From JBCBSS01 sp039819065 (GTDB taxonomy: Bacteria > Bacteroidota > Bacteroidia > Cytophagales > Cyclobacteriaceae), in NCBI GenBank assembly GCA_039819065.1, contig JBCBSS010000091.1, forward strand, positions 1 to 32,034: a stretch of DNA of 32,034 bases, read 5' to 3'. How positions within the stretch are numbered: position 1 is the stretch's first letter; every line of letters starts with the position of its first letter. The notes beneath the pieces were generated by a model that saw only the letters and a list, made by a program, of their open reading frames with translations, had not been told where the DNA came from and did no database searches. Both the position numbers and the translations under genes were made by a program. Positions 15,834 to 23,837 of this stretch are shown here, piece by piece.

Positions 15834-15867
15834 TAGTTGCTAGTCTTTTTTGATAGTTGCTAGTCTT
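15831..15867. repeat. 20-bp tandem duplication across the porP/sprF-like stop
   Basis: TGATAGTTGCTAGTCTTT occurs at 15831 and again at 15851, with a 20-bp period. The TGA stop of the preceding gene is the first triplet of copy one. This suggests slippage or repeat-tract invasion reaching the gene's edge. Confidence 0.7.
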
Positions 15868-16050
15868 TAGTAATGGGTATTGAGTAGACAGCATGCCATT
15901 GCGATAAGTGAGGTACGAATGAAGAAGCAATCCCAGAACGACGAATAAGCAGTTGACAACAAACAGTAGCCTTTTTTATACCATCAATTGATGATATCAT
16001 CTATAATCATTTGTGGATATGGCCAGTCTTCGGCACTAATAGAAAAGTAG

Positions 16051-16177
16051 CGGTCTCAAAAGCTGTTCTGATCGGTCATCCCGACTTGTCGGGACGAGAA
16101 ATCTATCTCCTTATCGATTAATACTTTGGATCGAGATAGATTTCTCCTAACCTCGAAATGACTGGCTTTTAAAACCG
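16051..16177. mobile_element. MITE-like inverted-repeat element, copy 1 (degenerate)
   Basis: Left end CGGTCTCAAAAGC (16051-16063) is complementary to right end GCTTTTAAAACCG (16165-16177) apart from two mismatches. Inside are a CCCGAC/GTCGGG hairpin (about 16081-16093) and 14-bp perfect arms GAGAAATCTATCTC (16096-16109) and GAGATAGATTTCTC (16133-16146). The order of motifs matches the element at 24962-25111. At 127 bp it has no coding capacity, so it would need a transposase supplied from elsewhere. Confidence 0.65.
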
Positions 16178-16222
16178 TCCCTTTAGGAGTCCATACCATT
16201 TAAGTCAAGTCTCAACTTCTGT

Positions 16223-16355
16223 CGTCATTCCACGATTCTCGAGGTACGAGAGAATTCGGGGAATCTCTCAGTCTAAAATCTTTTGTCTTACTTCTTATAT
16301 CTCGACAAGAGATTCCCAAGTCTCGCAAGCTACGCAAGGTCGCAAGGGAATGACG
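16223..16355. repeat. Palindromic repeat element of a second family
   Basis: Outer arms CGTCATTCC (16223-16231) and GGAATGACG (16347-16355), and inner arms GGGAATCTCT (16259-16268) and AGAGATTCCC (16308-16317), are perfect complements. Between the left arms lies CGATTCTCGAGGTACGAGAG; between the right arms lies CTCGCAAGCTACGCAAGG. The element is 133 bp and non-coding. The GTCATTCC...GGAATGAC framing is typical of dispersed bacterial repeats. Confidence 0.6.
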
Positions 16356-16616
16356 CCAGATGCTCTTACTTGAGTTTATTTCTACTTACTTCTATTTATT
16401 TCTAACTAACCTACCTTGATGTACTTTCAAAGGAATAAGCCAGTAGACAATTCGACAAAGACGTAAGAATCTGGTCTTATGTCTTTCTACTTACGTCTTA
16501 TGTCTCTTTATATCCACCACCTACCCCCGCCAGCGGAGCCAGAGCTTCAGTGAGCTGTTTATTTCAACTTGTTTCTATCTATTTCTACTTACTTCTAAAT
16601 ACTTTCTGGAAAGATA

Positions 16617-18989
16617 TCACTCATCTCTAAGAACATCCACTGGATTAGTAAAGCCTGCCTGTATGGTCTTGTATCCCAAGGCCACCCAGGCTAGTACAAT
16701 CAGCCCCATTAAAGTGATGAAATAGATCAAAGGGTTCTGATCCACATGAAAAGCGAAGCCAGATAGCCACTCATTCATGAAGTACCATGAGATGGGCACA
16801 CCTACGGCAAAACCGATCACTACCAAGGTTATAAACCTTTTAGAAATCAGTACCACTACTCTGGTCACAGAAGCACCTAATACTTTGCGCACGCCAATTT
16901 CCTTCTTGCGTTTTTCTACCGTGAATGAGGTCAACCCGAACAGCCCTAAACCAGCTACGAAAATGGTCACGATCGAGAACATGCTGATCATGGTGAGCAA
17001 CCTGTCCTCTGCTTCGTAAAGCTGGGCTACATTTTGATCTACGAAGAAATAATCAAAGGGTCTTGTTGGGTCTAGAATATCCCATTTGCTTTCCAGAAAG
17101 GCGAACAACTCATCATTGGCTCCGCCGGAAGTCTTTACGGTGATATAGCGATGCACACGATTAGAAGCTTCCCGATGGAAGTGTACGATGGGTGCTACAT
17201 CTGCTTGCAAGGTTTCAAAGTTAAAGTCTTTGATCAAGCCTACCACCTTGACTCTATAGGAACCATCACTACCCAATAGCATGTATTTGTCGTTTACATC
17301 TTCCCAGCCAAATGCTGCCATCGCCGCTTCATTGATTACGGCTGACTCTCTTTGGCTGCCGTGCGAATCATCCAGGAACCCGTCACCTTCCAATAATGCG
17401 ACACCATAAGTATCGAAAAAGGTAGCATCGTGATAAGTATACCTCATTCTAAGAGGGTTGCCTTCAAAACCTTCTGGTCTGGCAAACAGATTGGATCCAG
17501 TCCATTGGGTAGGAATATGAGCTGAGCTACTAACTGAGACTATTTTAGCATGAGTTGACACCTCATCACGGAAGGTCTTAAGTCTCAAATCTGCTTCATC
17601 CTGATGACGGAAATCCCCGGCAGATACTGGTATTACTACCAAATTGTCTTTCTCGAAACCCATATCTGCCCTTTTCATGTAATTCACCTGATCCCAAACC
17701 ACCAGTGCTCCGATAATCAATATCACTGAGATGGAGAATTGAGCAACAACCAGTACGTTGCGCAATCCAGCGCTTCCCATACTTCCCTTGAAAGCTCCTT
17801 TGAGCGTGTCTAATATGCCAAACCCGGAAAGAAAGAAGGACGGATAACTGCCTGAAATCAGCCCTAAGCATATGGCAAATCCTACCAAGAGGAACAATGT
17901 TAGCGGCTCTTGATAATCCAGCGATAAGGAAAGGTTAAAAGTGCTATTGATGAAAGGGAAAGCAGCTTCGGCTATAAGTAGTGCCACCAGTAGTGCGCAA
18001 AGGCTGGTGATAATAGCCTCGCTCATGAACTGTCCGATCAACTGTTTTCTCGCTGCTCCAATTGTCTTTCTAATGCCAACCTCTTTTGCCCTTTCCAAAG
18101 CCCGAGCTGTGGATAGGTTCATGAAATTGATAGAGGCGATGACAATCAGTCCAATAGCTACAAAAATCAATATGTAAGCGTCTTGCGTATCACCGATCAG
18201 TGTATTGTAGAAATCCTTGGCTGGTAGCAATTTGAAATTCGTCCGCTGTCGAGTTTCTTCATCCCATATCTTTTCAATCAATTCTGGAAACTTAGCTGTT
18301 AATGCTGCCGCCTTGTCTTGGTCTTTCAGCAATATGTAAGTATTAAGAAATGAGCCGCCCCAGTTTTGCGCATACTCCGAAAACTGCGGAATACTTTTTA
18401 TAGGCAACACCATACCAAGTTCAATGGATGAGTTGGCTGGTATATCTTCCAGCACGCCTGATACGGTGTAAGTCAGTTCGTAATCTATTTGTAAAGTCTT
18501 GCCAATCGGATCTACGCCTCCGAAGTACTTTGTCGCCAGTTCCTGGGTAAGCACCACTGAATACTTATCAGTAAACGGGTGCTTGTTACTTCCTGATTGT
18601 AATGGAAAAGTGAATACATCGAAAAAGCTGGAATCCACATAGACAACAGGTTCATCAAATCGCTCTCCCCTGTATTCTACCACAGCCTGTCCCGGCACCA
18701 GTCGAGCACCACTCTCAATATCAGGATAGTCTAACATCAATTGGTCTAATAAGGGCACCCAGGTATCGTAGGTGGGTTGAACACCATTTGGTGTGACACG
18801 CTCTTTGTAGACCATGAATATCCTATCCACCTTCTTGTGAAATTGGTCGTAGGTAAGTTCATTATTGGCAAAAAGAGCAATGATAATGGCCGCAGCTACC
18901 GCTATGCCAAGCCCTAAAATGTTGATAGATGAGTATATCTTATACTTCAACAGATTTCGCAATGTAACCTTGAAATAGTTTTTGATCAT
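16617..18989 (-). CDS. MacB/FtsX-type ABC transporter permease
   Basis: A 790-residue permease of the large two-unit type common in Bacteroidota. The N terminus, MIKNYFKVTLRNLLKYKIYSSINILGLGIAVAAAIIIALF, is the first membrane segment, followed by a periplasmic MacB-like domain (about 45-270). A membrane block of three helices follows (about 280-440), including the FtsX signature ARALERAKEVGIRKTIGAARKQLIGQF. A second periplasmic domain spans about 450-660. The final FtsX block contains FTVEKRKKEIGVRKVLGASVTRVVVLIS and ends in NPVDVLRDE. No ATP-binding subunit is adjacent, so it must pair with one encoded elsewhere. Relatives are linked to export of peptides, antibiotics or lipoproteins; the substrate here is unknown. 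It starts at ATG (18989) and is flanked by repeat-rich DNA downstream and a 368-bp gap upstream. Confidence 0.9.
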   Translation of the reverse strand: MIKNYFKVTLRNLLKYKIYSSINILGLGIAVAAAIIIALFANNELTYDQFHKKVDRIFMVYKERVTPNGVQPTYDTWVPLLDQLMLDYPDIESGARLVPGQAVVEYRGERFDEPVVYVDSSFFDVFTFPLQSGSNKHPFTDKYSVVLTQELATKYFGGVDPIGKTLQIDYELTYTVSGVLEDIPANSSIELGMVLPIKSIPQFSEYAQNWGGSFLNTYILLKDQDKAAALTAKFPELIEKIWDEETRQRTNFKLLPAKDFYNTLIGDTQDAYILIFVAIGLIVIASINFMNLSTARALERAKEVGIRKTIGAARKQLIGQFMSEAIITSLCALLVALLIAEAAFPFINSTFNLSLSLDYQEPLTLFLLVGFAICLGLISGSYPSFFLSGFGILDTLKGAFKGSMGSAGLRNVLVVAQFSISVILIIGALVVWDQVNYMKRADMGFEKDNLVVIPVSAGDFRHQDEADLRLKTFRDEVSTHAKIVSVSSSAHIPTQWTGSNLFARPEGFEGNPLRMRYTYHDATFFDTYGVALLEGDGFLDDSHGSQRESAVINEAAMAAFGWEDVNDKYMLLGSDGSYRVKVVGLIKDFNFETLQADVAPIVHFHREASNRVHRYITVKTSGGANDELFAFLESKWDILDPTRPFDYFFVDQNVAQLYEAEDRLLTMISMFSIVTIFVAGLGLFGLTSFTVEKRKKEIGVRKVLGASVTRVVVLISKRFITLVVIGFAVGVPISWYFMNEWLSGFAFHVDQNPLIYFITLMGLIVLAWVALGYKTIQAGFTNPVDVLRDE

Positions 18990-19357
18990 GGCCGGTTTAT
19001 TAATTCAGATGTTCAGTTGATGGTCGATGGAAGAAAAGTGTGGTGGCATCCGTATGACTGCCACCAAACCAAACGATTCATGACCTTGAAGGAGATTCAA
19101 TGATTCGAAGTAACGGGTAGAATAGCTACAATAAAATTGAGATGTGATGAATCACAGGATTAGTGTAGTGGACTGTGTGATTTCTGTAATGAAATTTTCC
19201 ATTCTAAAATGAAAGTGATTTAATAACTTGCCGTATAATTTCACGCAAGACGCCAGTCAATGACATCAATTGGGCTTATAATCCGTTGAAAGTCAGCACT
19301 CAACTGGCTAATTACGTAGCATTAAGTTCTAGAATCCACAGAAAAAGACAAGGGGCA
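18990..19357. other. Divergent intergenic region with an 8-bp inverted repeat
   Basis: A 368-bp gap between the divergent permease and rmuC genes, which should hold both promoters. The clearest structure is an inverted repeat TGGTGGCA (19041-19048) and TGCCACCA (19059-19066) with a 10-base spacer, about 55 bp upstream of the permease start. It is a plausible operator. An rmuC-frame extension back to a TTG at 19286 is open but is unlikely to be translated. I see no small gene here. Confidence 0.4.
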
Positions 19358-20662
19358 ATGGAGATCGTCTGGCTAGTATCAGGAGTTGTATTAGGGGCTA
19401 TAGCGGCTTGGTTTGCAGCCAACCAAAAACTCTCTGGTAAATCGAAAGAAGTAGAAACCAATCTCAAAGTATCGGAAGAAAAGAACAATACCCTCTCCGG
19501 GCAACTGCAAGAAACCAAAGGAGAACTTGACAAAGAGAGAAATAAGATTTTGGAGTTGAACAACAACCTTTCATCTGTTGAAGCGGACTACCGTAACTTA
19601 CAGGAAAAGCTGGAGGAGGAGAAAAAAGAGGTAGAGAAACTCAACGAGAAGTTTGCCATAGAATTCAAGAACCTGGCCAACGACATCTTTGAGGAAAAGA
19701 GCAAACGATTCACCGAGCAGAATAAGACCAATATTCACGACCTTTTAAAACCACTGGGTGAAAAGATCGGGGAATTCGAGAAGAAAGTCGAGCAGACCAA
19801 TAAAGACAGTATTGACCGCAATTCTGCCCTTAGGGAACAGATCAAGCAACTGCGTGACTTGAATTTGCAGATCACCAAGGAAGCCGAAAACCTGACCAAG
19901 GCCTTGAAAGGTGATAATAAGGCCCAAGGTAATTGGGGGGAGTTTATTCTGGAAAGCATTCTGGAAAAATCAGGCTTACAGAAAAGCAGGGAGTACTTTG
20001 TACAAGAGTCATACACCACGGAAGAAGGCAAGCGGTTACAGCCCGATGTGATTCTCAAATTGCCTGACAATAAGAATATCATTATTGATTCTAAAGTGAC
20101 CCTAACCGCCTATGAGCGCTTTGTCAGTGGTGAGGATGAAACGGAAAAACTGCACCACCTCAAAAGCCACGTACAAGCTATACGCAGTCACGTAAAATCC
20201 CTTAGTGATAAAGACTACCAGAAGATCCACCAGATACAAGGCCTGGACTTCGTATTGATGTTTATACCGATAGAACCAGCCTTTGCCCTGGGTGTACAAC
20301 ATGATTCTGACCTTTTCGGAGACGCTTATGAGAAGAATATTGTGATCGTAAGCCCTTCTACCCTGATTGCTACTCTCAGGACGATTGCGAACATCTGGAA
20401 GAACGAATACCAGAACCGCCACGCCATGGAAATCGCCAGACAAGGTGGTGCTTTGTATGATAAGTTCAAGTCATTTTCAGATGATCTCATCAAAGTGGGT
20501 GACAATCTTAGAATGACCACTAATAACTATCAAGCGGCCATGAATAAGTTGACCGATGGTAAAGATAACCTGGTGCGCAAAGCAGAGCGGATCAAAGAGC
20601 TAGGTGCCAAGGCCAGCAAATCCATTGACCAGCGACTGATCGAAAGGTCAGGCGAAGACTAA
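19358..20662 (+). CDS. rmuC: DNA recombination protein RmuC
   Basis: About 434 residues from the ATG at 19358. The longer open frame from TTG at 19286 adds 24 residues that lack family resemblance. The chosen start puts a membrane anchor first (MEIVWLVSGVVLGAIAAWFAA). A long coiled coil follows (about 25-140, rich in E, K, L and N), then the RmuC nuclease-like domain with NKAQGNWGEFILESILEKSGL, LQPDVILKLPDNKNIIIDSKVTLTAYERF, DFVLMFIPIEPAF and NIVIVSPSTLIATLRTIANIW. The DSK motif belongs to the predicted PD-(D/E)xK-type active site. RmuC is proposed to limit recombination at inverted repeats, which is of interest beside the palindromic elements nearby. The family call is secure; biochemical activity is poorly known. 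Confidence 0.94.
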   Translation: MEIVWLVSGVVLGAIAAWFAANQKLSGKSKEVETNLKVSEEKNNTLSGQLQETKGELDKERNKILELNNNLSSVEADYRNLQEKLEEEKKEVEKLNEKFAIEFKNLANDIFEEKSKRFTEQNKTNIHDLLKPLGEKIGEFEKKVEQTNKDSIDRNSALREQIKQLRDLNLQITKEAENLTKALKGDNKAQGNWGEFILESILEKSGLQKSREYFVQESYTTEEGKRLQPDVILKLPDNKNIIIDSKVTLTAYERFVSGEDETEKLHHLKSHVQAIRSHVKSLSDKDYQKIHQIQGLDFVLMFIPIEPAFALGVQHDSDLFGDAYEKNIVIVSPSTLIATLRTIANIWKNEYQNRHAMEIARQGGALYDKFKSFSDDLIKVGDNLRMTTNNYQAAMNKLTDGKDNLVRKAERIKELGAKASKSIDQRLIERSGED

Positions 20663-20738
20663 ACTGCATATTCCTTACGGAATCGAACAAAGCCGTATCC
20701 AATTTTGTAGTTGAAAGTAAATATCGAACCAATAGCTA

Positions 20739-21119
20739 ATGGAAATTACGCCAGATAACAAGTTGAAGAAGATCATTGTGGTGGGTGACAGAGTGCTGAT
20801 CAAGCCACGCAAGCAGGACGACAAGACCAGCAGTGGACTGTTTTTACCCCCCGGCGTACAGGAGAAGGAAAAAATACAGAGTGGCTACGTCATCAAATCA
20901 GGCCCAGGCTACCCCATCCCTCTTCCCGCAGATGAAGACGACGTTTGGAAGGGCAAGGAAGAGCAAATCAAGTATGTACCATTACAGGCGCAGGAAGGTG
21001 ACTTGGCTATTTTTCTTCAAAAAGGTGCCGTCGAGGTCATGTACGAAGACGAGAAATACTTCATCGTTCCCCAGGCATCGATTCTCATGTTAGAAAGAGA
21101 AGAAGACCTTTTTGAGTAA
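20739..21119 (+). CDS. GroES-like (Cpn10 fold) protein
   Basis: A 126-residue protein with a Cpn10/GroES pattern: IIVVGDRVLIKPRKQDDKTSSGLFLPP followed by EKEKIQSGYVIKSGPG, and at the end GDLAIFLQKGAVEVMYEDEKYFIVPQASILMLE. The loop between the two halves is longer than in a typical GroES of about 95 residues; it includes PIPLPADEDDVWKGKEEQIKYVPLQ. No groEL gene follows, so this is probably a second, divergent family member and not the main co-chaperonin. Its TAA stop shares a base with the ATG of the next small gene (TAATG), suggesting coupled translation. It lies 76 bp downstream of rmuC and may be in the same transcript. The fold call is confident; interaction with GroEL is inferred. Confidence 0.88.
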   Translation: MEITPDNKLKKIIVVGDRVLIKPRKQDDKTSSGLFLPPGVQEKEKIQSGYVIKSGPGYPIPLPADEDDVWKGKEEQIKYVPLQAQEGDLAIFLQKGAVEVMYEDEKYFIVPQASILMLEREEDLFE

Positions 21120-21322
21120 TGTCCGGCATCGCTTTCAACAACATACGCGCAGGCAAAAAATACCGCCTGGTCAATTTCGGTGAAACGTACGAGTTCGTGA
21201 TTGAAAACATTCAGGCTGATGGTGACTTCAAGGTGAAAGACATCCACACATTGGAGTACTATTACATCAGTGACCTCATCAGGTACGGTAAGGGCAATGA
21301 TTTTGAGATAAGAGAAATTTAA
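21119..21322 (+). CDS. Small 67-residue protein coupled to the GroES-like gene
   Basis: A 67-residue soluble protein, MSGIAFNNIRAGKKYRLVNFGE..., dominated by predicted beta strands (KKYRLVNFG, YEFVIENIQ, DFKVKDIHT, YYYISDLIRYG). It resembles a small barrel such as an SH3-like or Tudor-like domain, but I do not recognise a family. Its ATG overlaps the stop of the GroES-like gene by one base, which strongly supports translation and co-function. A hairpin with arms TTTAGATC and GATCTAAA follows the stop by about ten bases. Function unknown. Confidence 0.75.
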   Translation: MSGIAFNNIRAGKKYRLVNFGETYEFVIENIQADGDFKVKDIHTLEYYYISDLIRYGKGNDFEIREI

Positions 21323-21331
21323 ATGCCGTAT

Positions 21332-21350
21332 TTTAGATCCTTGATCTAAA
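21332..21350. terminator. Hairpin after the 67-residue gene
   Basis: Arms TTTAGATC (21332-21339) and GATCTAAA (21343-21350) are perfect over 8 bp around a three-base loop. The hairpin lies ten bases after a stop codon and 44 bases before the next signal-peptide gene. No strong T-run follows, so termination is only probable. Confidence 0.4.
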
Positions 21351-21394
21351 CTCAAATTATTGTCTCGCGTTAACCGTATTAACCAAACTGGTCA

Positions 21395-21838
21395 ATGAAA
21401 AAGCTTCTCTGCATAACACTGATGGTCATTTCCGCAGGATACGCATCAGGTCAGAACAGACCTGGCTTCGAACTGTGGAAAATCTTTGCAAGAGTGGGTT
21501 TTGAGCCTAAGTATAGCGAAGAGGTGCAGGGGTTTTATTACTTCCCTATATTTCAGGAAGAAATAAAGGCAATAAACGGTAAAGAAGTGAAGATAGCCGG
21601 CCATTTTCTTCCGGTAGAATTGGAAGGTGCCTCTTTTATCATTTCCCGTAACCCTTATCGTTCTTGTTTCTTTTGTGGTAACGCAGGTCCTGAGTCAGTG
21701 GCAGAGGTTATACCGAAATCGAAAACACGTTCTATCAAACCCGATGAAGTAGTCACAATCAAGGGGATACTTGTACTTAATAAAAATGATGTTGACCATC
21801 TCAATTTCATCATCAAAGACGCCGAGCTGGTTGAATAA
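21395..21838 (+). CDS. Secreted CxxCG protein, paralog 1 (ABC cluster)
   Basis: A 147-residue exported protein: signal peptide MKKLLCITLMVISAGYASGQ, then a mature domain. The order is a strand NGKEVKIAGHFLPVELEGASFIIS, the cysteine box SCFFCGNAGPESVAEV (Cys91, Cys94), and a closing strand pair VVTIKGILVLNKNDVDHLNFIIKDAEL. The paralog at 23838 shares this order, including CFFCG-x-x-GPES-V-x-EV. The layout (LxGxxVxIPGxxxPL, cysteine box, strands) recalls the DUF3299-type periplasmic proteins found beside LolD-like transporters. That is a remote resemblance and I am not certain of it. The CxxC could bind a metal or form a redox disulfide. It is first in a four-gene cluster; the next gene, an ATPase, starts 85 bp on. 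Confidence 0.8.
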   Translation: MKKLLCITLMVISAGYASGQNRPGFELWKIFARVGFEPKYSEEVQGFYYFPIFQEEIKAINGKEVKIAGHFLPVELEGASFIISRNPYRSCFFCGNAGPESVAEVIPKSKTRSIKPDEVVTIKGILVLNKNDVDHLNFIIKDAELVE

Positions 21839-21923
21839 ATCATACAACCATAGACATAAAGGTGCAACCACCAACACATTCCCATTTGACGATCCGCTTC
21901 CTTTAGTCCATATTTAACTGATT

Positions 21924-22550
21924 ATGATCGCGATCAAAAACCTTACCTACTCTTACGACAGTTCAAACCCAATGGCCTTTCCGGATTGGTCACTGGCAGC
22001 CAAAGAACACTGCTTGATTCTGGGTAATTCTGGCTGTGGCAAAACCACTTTACTGCACTTGCTTGGTGGCTTACTTTCACCTAAAAGTGGTGAAATCAGC
22101 CTGGCCGGAACGCAAATCGAAAAGCTCAAAGGGTCATCAATAGACCACTTCAGGAGTAAACATATTGGGTTCATTTTCCAAAAAGCACATTTGATCAATG
22201 CACTAACGGTAGAAGAGAATTTGTACCTGGCCCAATACCTGGCAGGGATCAAGAAAAATAAACAGAGGGTATCAGAAGTGCTGGAGTCCCTGGATATGAT
22301 CGAAAAGCGAAAATCTAAGGTGTACGAATTGAGTCAGGGACAGGCGCAGCGCGTAACCATTGCCCGGGCGGTGTTGAATGGCCCTAAAGTAATACTGGCT
22401 GATGAGCCTACCTCCAGCCTGGATGATGAAAACACCTCTAGGGTGATAGATACGCTATTGCAACAGGCTGATCTTAACGGTGCGTCATTGATCATTGCAA
22501 CGCATGACCAACGCTTGAAAGAGCAGATTCCTAACCAATTTAAACTGTAG
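21924..22550 (+). CDS. LolD/MacB-type ABC transporter ATP-binding protein
   Basis: A 208-residue ATPase subunit. It has Walker A GNSGCGKTT, a Q-loop at HIGFIFQKAHLINALTVEENLYL, the signature LSQGQAQRVTIARA, Walker B VILADEPTSSLD and a switch His in IIATHDQRL. The short length and the FIFQ-x-x-LI-x-LTVEEN segment are typical of the LolD/MacB subfamily that energises FtsX-like permeases without moving substrate through a channel. The permease gene starts seven bases after its stop, so the two certainly form one transporter. The partner CxxCG proteins on either side are the likely extracytoplasmic components. The substrate is unknown; metal handling is inferred from the permease loop. Confidence 0.93.
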   Translation: MIAIKNLTYSYDSSNPMAFPDWSLAAKEHCLILGNSGCGKTTLLHLLGGLLSPKSGEISLAGTQIEKLKGSSIDHFRSKHIGFIFQKAHLINALTVEENLYLAQYLAGIKKNKQRVSEVLESLDMIEKRKSKVYELSQGQAQRVTIARAVLNGPKVILADEPTSSLDDENTSRVIDTLLQQADLNGASLIIATHDQRLKEQIPNQFKL

Positions 22551-22557
22551 TCTGCAC

Positions 22558-23817
22558 ATGAACATTTTTAAATTAAGCTGGAGCTATACTAAGGCCAAAC
22601 CGCTCAATACCACGCTCAATATCACACTCTTCGCTTTTGGTATCGCCATTATCATTGTGCTATTGCTTTTCAGCAAACAGGCAGAGCAAAAGCTAAATGA
22701 CAACGCTGAAGGAATTGATCTGGTGATTGGTGCCAAGGGCAGTCCTTTGCAGCTGATACTGTGTAATATATTCCACGTAGACTTTCCCACTGGTAATATT
22801 CCATTGAAGGAAGCCGAAAGTATCATTAAGAACCGTTTTGTCAAAAATGCCATACCATTGGCATTAGGAGATAGTTATAGAGGTTACAGAATAGTGGGCA
22901 GTACACATGAATATACAGCCTTGTATGAAGTCAAGGTTGCGCAAGGTGCATTATGGTCTAATGAATTGGAAGCAACCGTTGGCGCCACTGCAGCCAAGAA
23001 TCTCAACCTTTCCATTGGTGACGAATTTGCCAGCCAACATGGACTATCGGAAGACGGCTATGCTCACGATGAGGCAGCTTTCACAGTTGTAGGCATATTA
23101 GAGCCTTCGAATACAGTCATTGACAATCTGATTCTCACCAATGTACAAAGCGTTTGGAAGGTGCACGAAAGCCATGACGAAGAGGAAGAAGAGCATGTGG
23201 AACATGACTCCACTACACATACGGTAGTAGAGAGCAATCTCATACCGGGTGTTCACTTGGAAGAAGAGGAAACCAGGGAAGTTACTTCTCTACTCATTCA
23301 GTACCGGTCACCGATGGCCGCTGTTCAATTTCCAAGGTATGTTAACGCCAATAGCAATTTACAGGCAGCATCACCGGCCTTTGAAACCGCAAGATTATTT
23401 TCCCTTATTGGCATCGGTATAGATGTGATAAGAGGCTTCGCCTATGTGATCATATTCATTGCAGCGTTGAGTATATTTATAGCCTTATATAATTCTTTAA
23501 AAGAAAGAAAATACGACCTTGCCATTATGAGGTCAATGGGAGGTGCTAAGGGAAAGCTTTTCCTCAGTATTATTATTGAAGGAGCCATTATCACATGCAT
23601 GGGTTGTGGAGTAGGTCTTTTGCTAGGACACTTTACTATCGAGATAATCAATAACTTTGTACCCGAGTCTGACCAATCAGGTATAACTGGCAAAGTACTG
23701 ATGGTAGAAGAAATATGGGTATTGGCGGCCAGTATTACGTTAGGGGTATTAGCTTCTATCATACCGGCAGTTGGTGTATTTAGAACGGATGTTTCTAGAA
23801 CCTTGTCACAAGGCTAG
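22558..23817 (+). CDS. FtsX-like permease with His/Glu-rich loop
   Basis: A 419-residue inner-membrane permease. The first membrane helix is at about 19-39 (TLNITLFAFGIAIIIVLLLFS), followed by a large periplasmic domain (40-280). Three C-terminal helices carry the FtsX pattern ALYNSLKERKYDLAIMRSMGGAKGKLFLSIIIEGA, ending near residue 415. Inside the periplasmic domain, residues 203-221 (HESHDEEEEEHVEHDSTTH) hold five histidines and seven acidic residues, followed by GVHLEEEE. Such patches usually bind Zn, Ni, Co or Cu. It is smaller than the 790-residue permease at 16617 and belongs to the LolC/E-like branch. It is coupled to the ATPase gene (seven-base gap) and followed after 20 bases by CxxCG paralog 2. 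Metal export, uptake or sensing is a reasonable hypothesis. Confidence 0.92.
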   Translation: MNIFKLSWSYTKAKPLNTTLNITLFAFGIAIIIVLLLFSKQAEQKLNDNAEGIDLVIGAKGSPLQLILCNIFHVDFPTGNIPLKEAESIIKNRFVKNAIPLALGDSYRGYRIVGSTHEYTALYEVKVAQGALWSNELEATVGATAAKNLNLSIGDEFASQHGLSEDGYAHDEAAFTVVGILEPSNTVIDNLILTNVQSVWKVHESHDEEEEEHVEHDSTTHTVVESNLIPGVHLEEEETREVTSLLIQYRSPMAAVQFPRYVNANSNLQAASPAFETARLFSLIGIGIDVIRGFAYVIIFIAALSIFIALYNSLKERKYDLAIMRSMGGAKGKLFLSIIIEGAIITCMGCGVGLLLGHFTIEIINNFVPESDQSGITGKVLMVEEIWVLAASITLGVLASIIPAVGVFRTDVSRTLSQG

Positions 23818-23837
23818 CAACTCAGTGTAGATTGAAA

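Larger units (their letters stand above)
15834..16616. repeat. Repeat-dense intergenic region (783 bp)
   Basis: No credible gene is present. In order it contains: the second copy of a 20-bp tandem repeat; a near-palindrome around ATCAATTGATGATATCAT (about 15982-16000); a terminal-inverted-repeat element (16051-16177); a second, different palindromic element (16223-16355); TTTATTTCTACTTACTTCTA tracts at 16373-16402 and about 16558-16605; and TTATGTCTTTC/ACGTCTTATGTCTC simple repeats (16477-16508). Most of these have relatives, often inverted, in the 10.2-10.7 kb gap. Confidence 0.65.

Noticed and set aside
16051..16177. Inverted repeats considered as a tRNA-like or riboswitch structure
   Set aside because: The terminal repeats and shared layout with 24962-25111 fit a mobile element better; no tRNA cloverleaf or known aptamer core is visible.
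19286..19357. TTG-started extension of rmuC
   Set aside because: It would put 24 polar residues before the membrane anchor that normally starts the protein.
20662..20739. Possible groEL partner for the GroES-like gene
   Set aside because: No groEL-like coding sequence occurs anywhere in the window, so the gene was not named groES.
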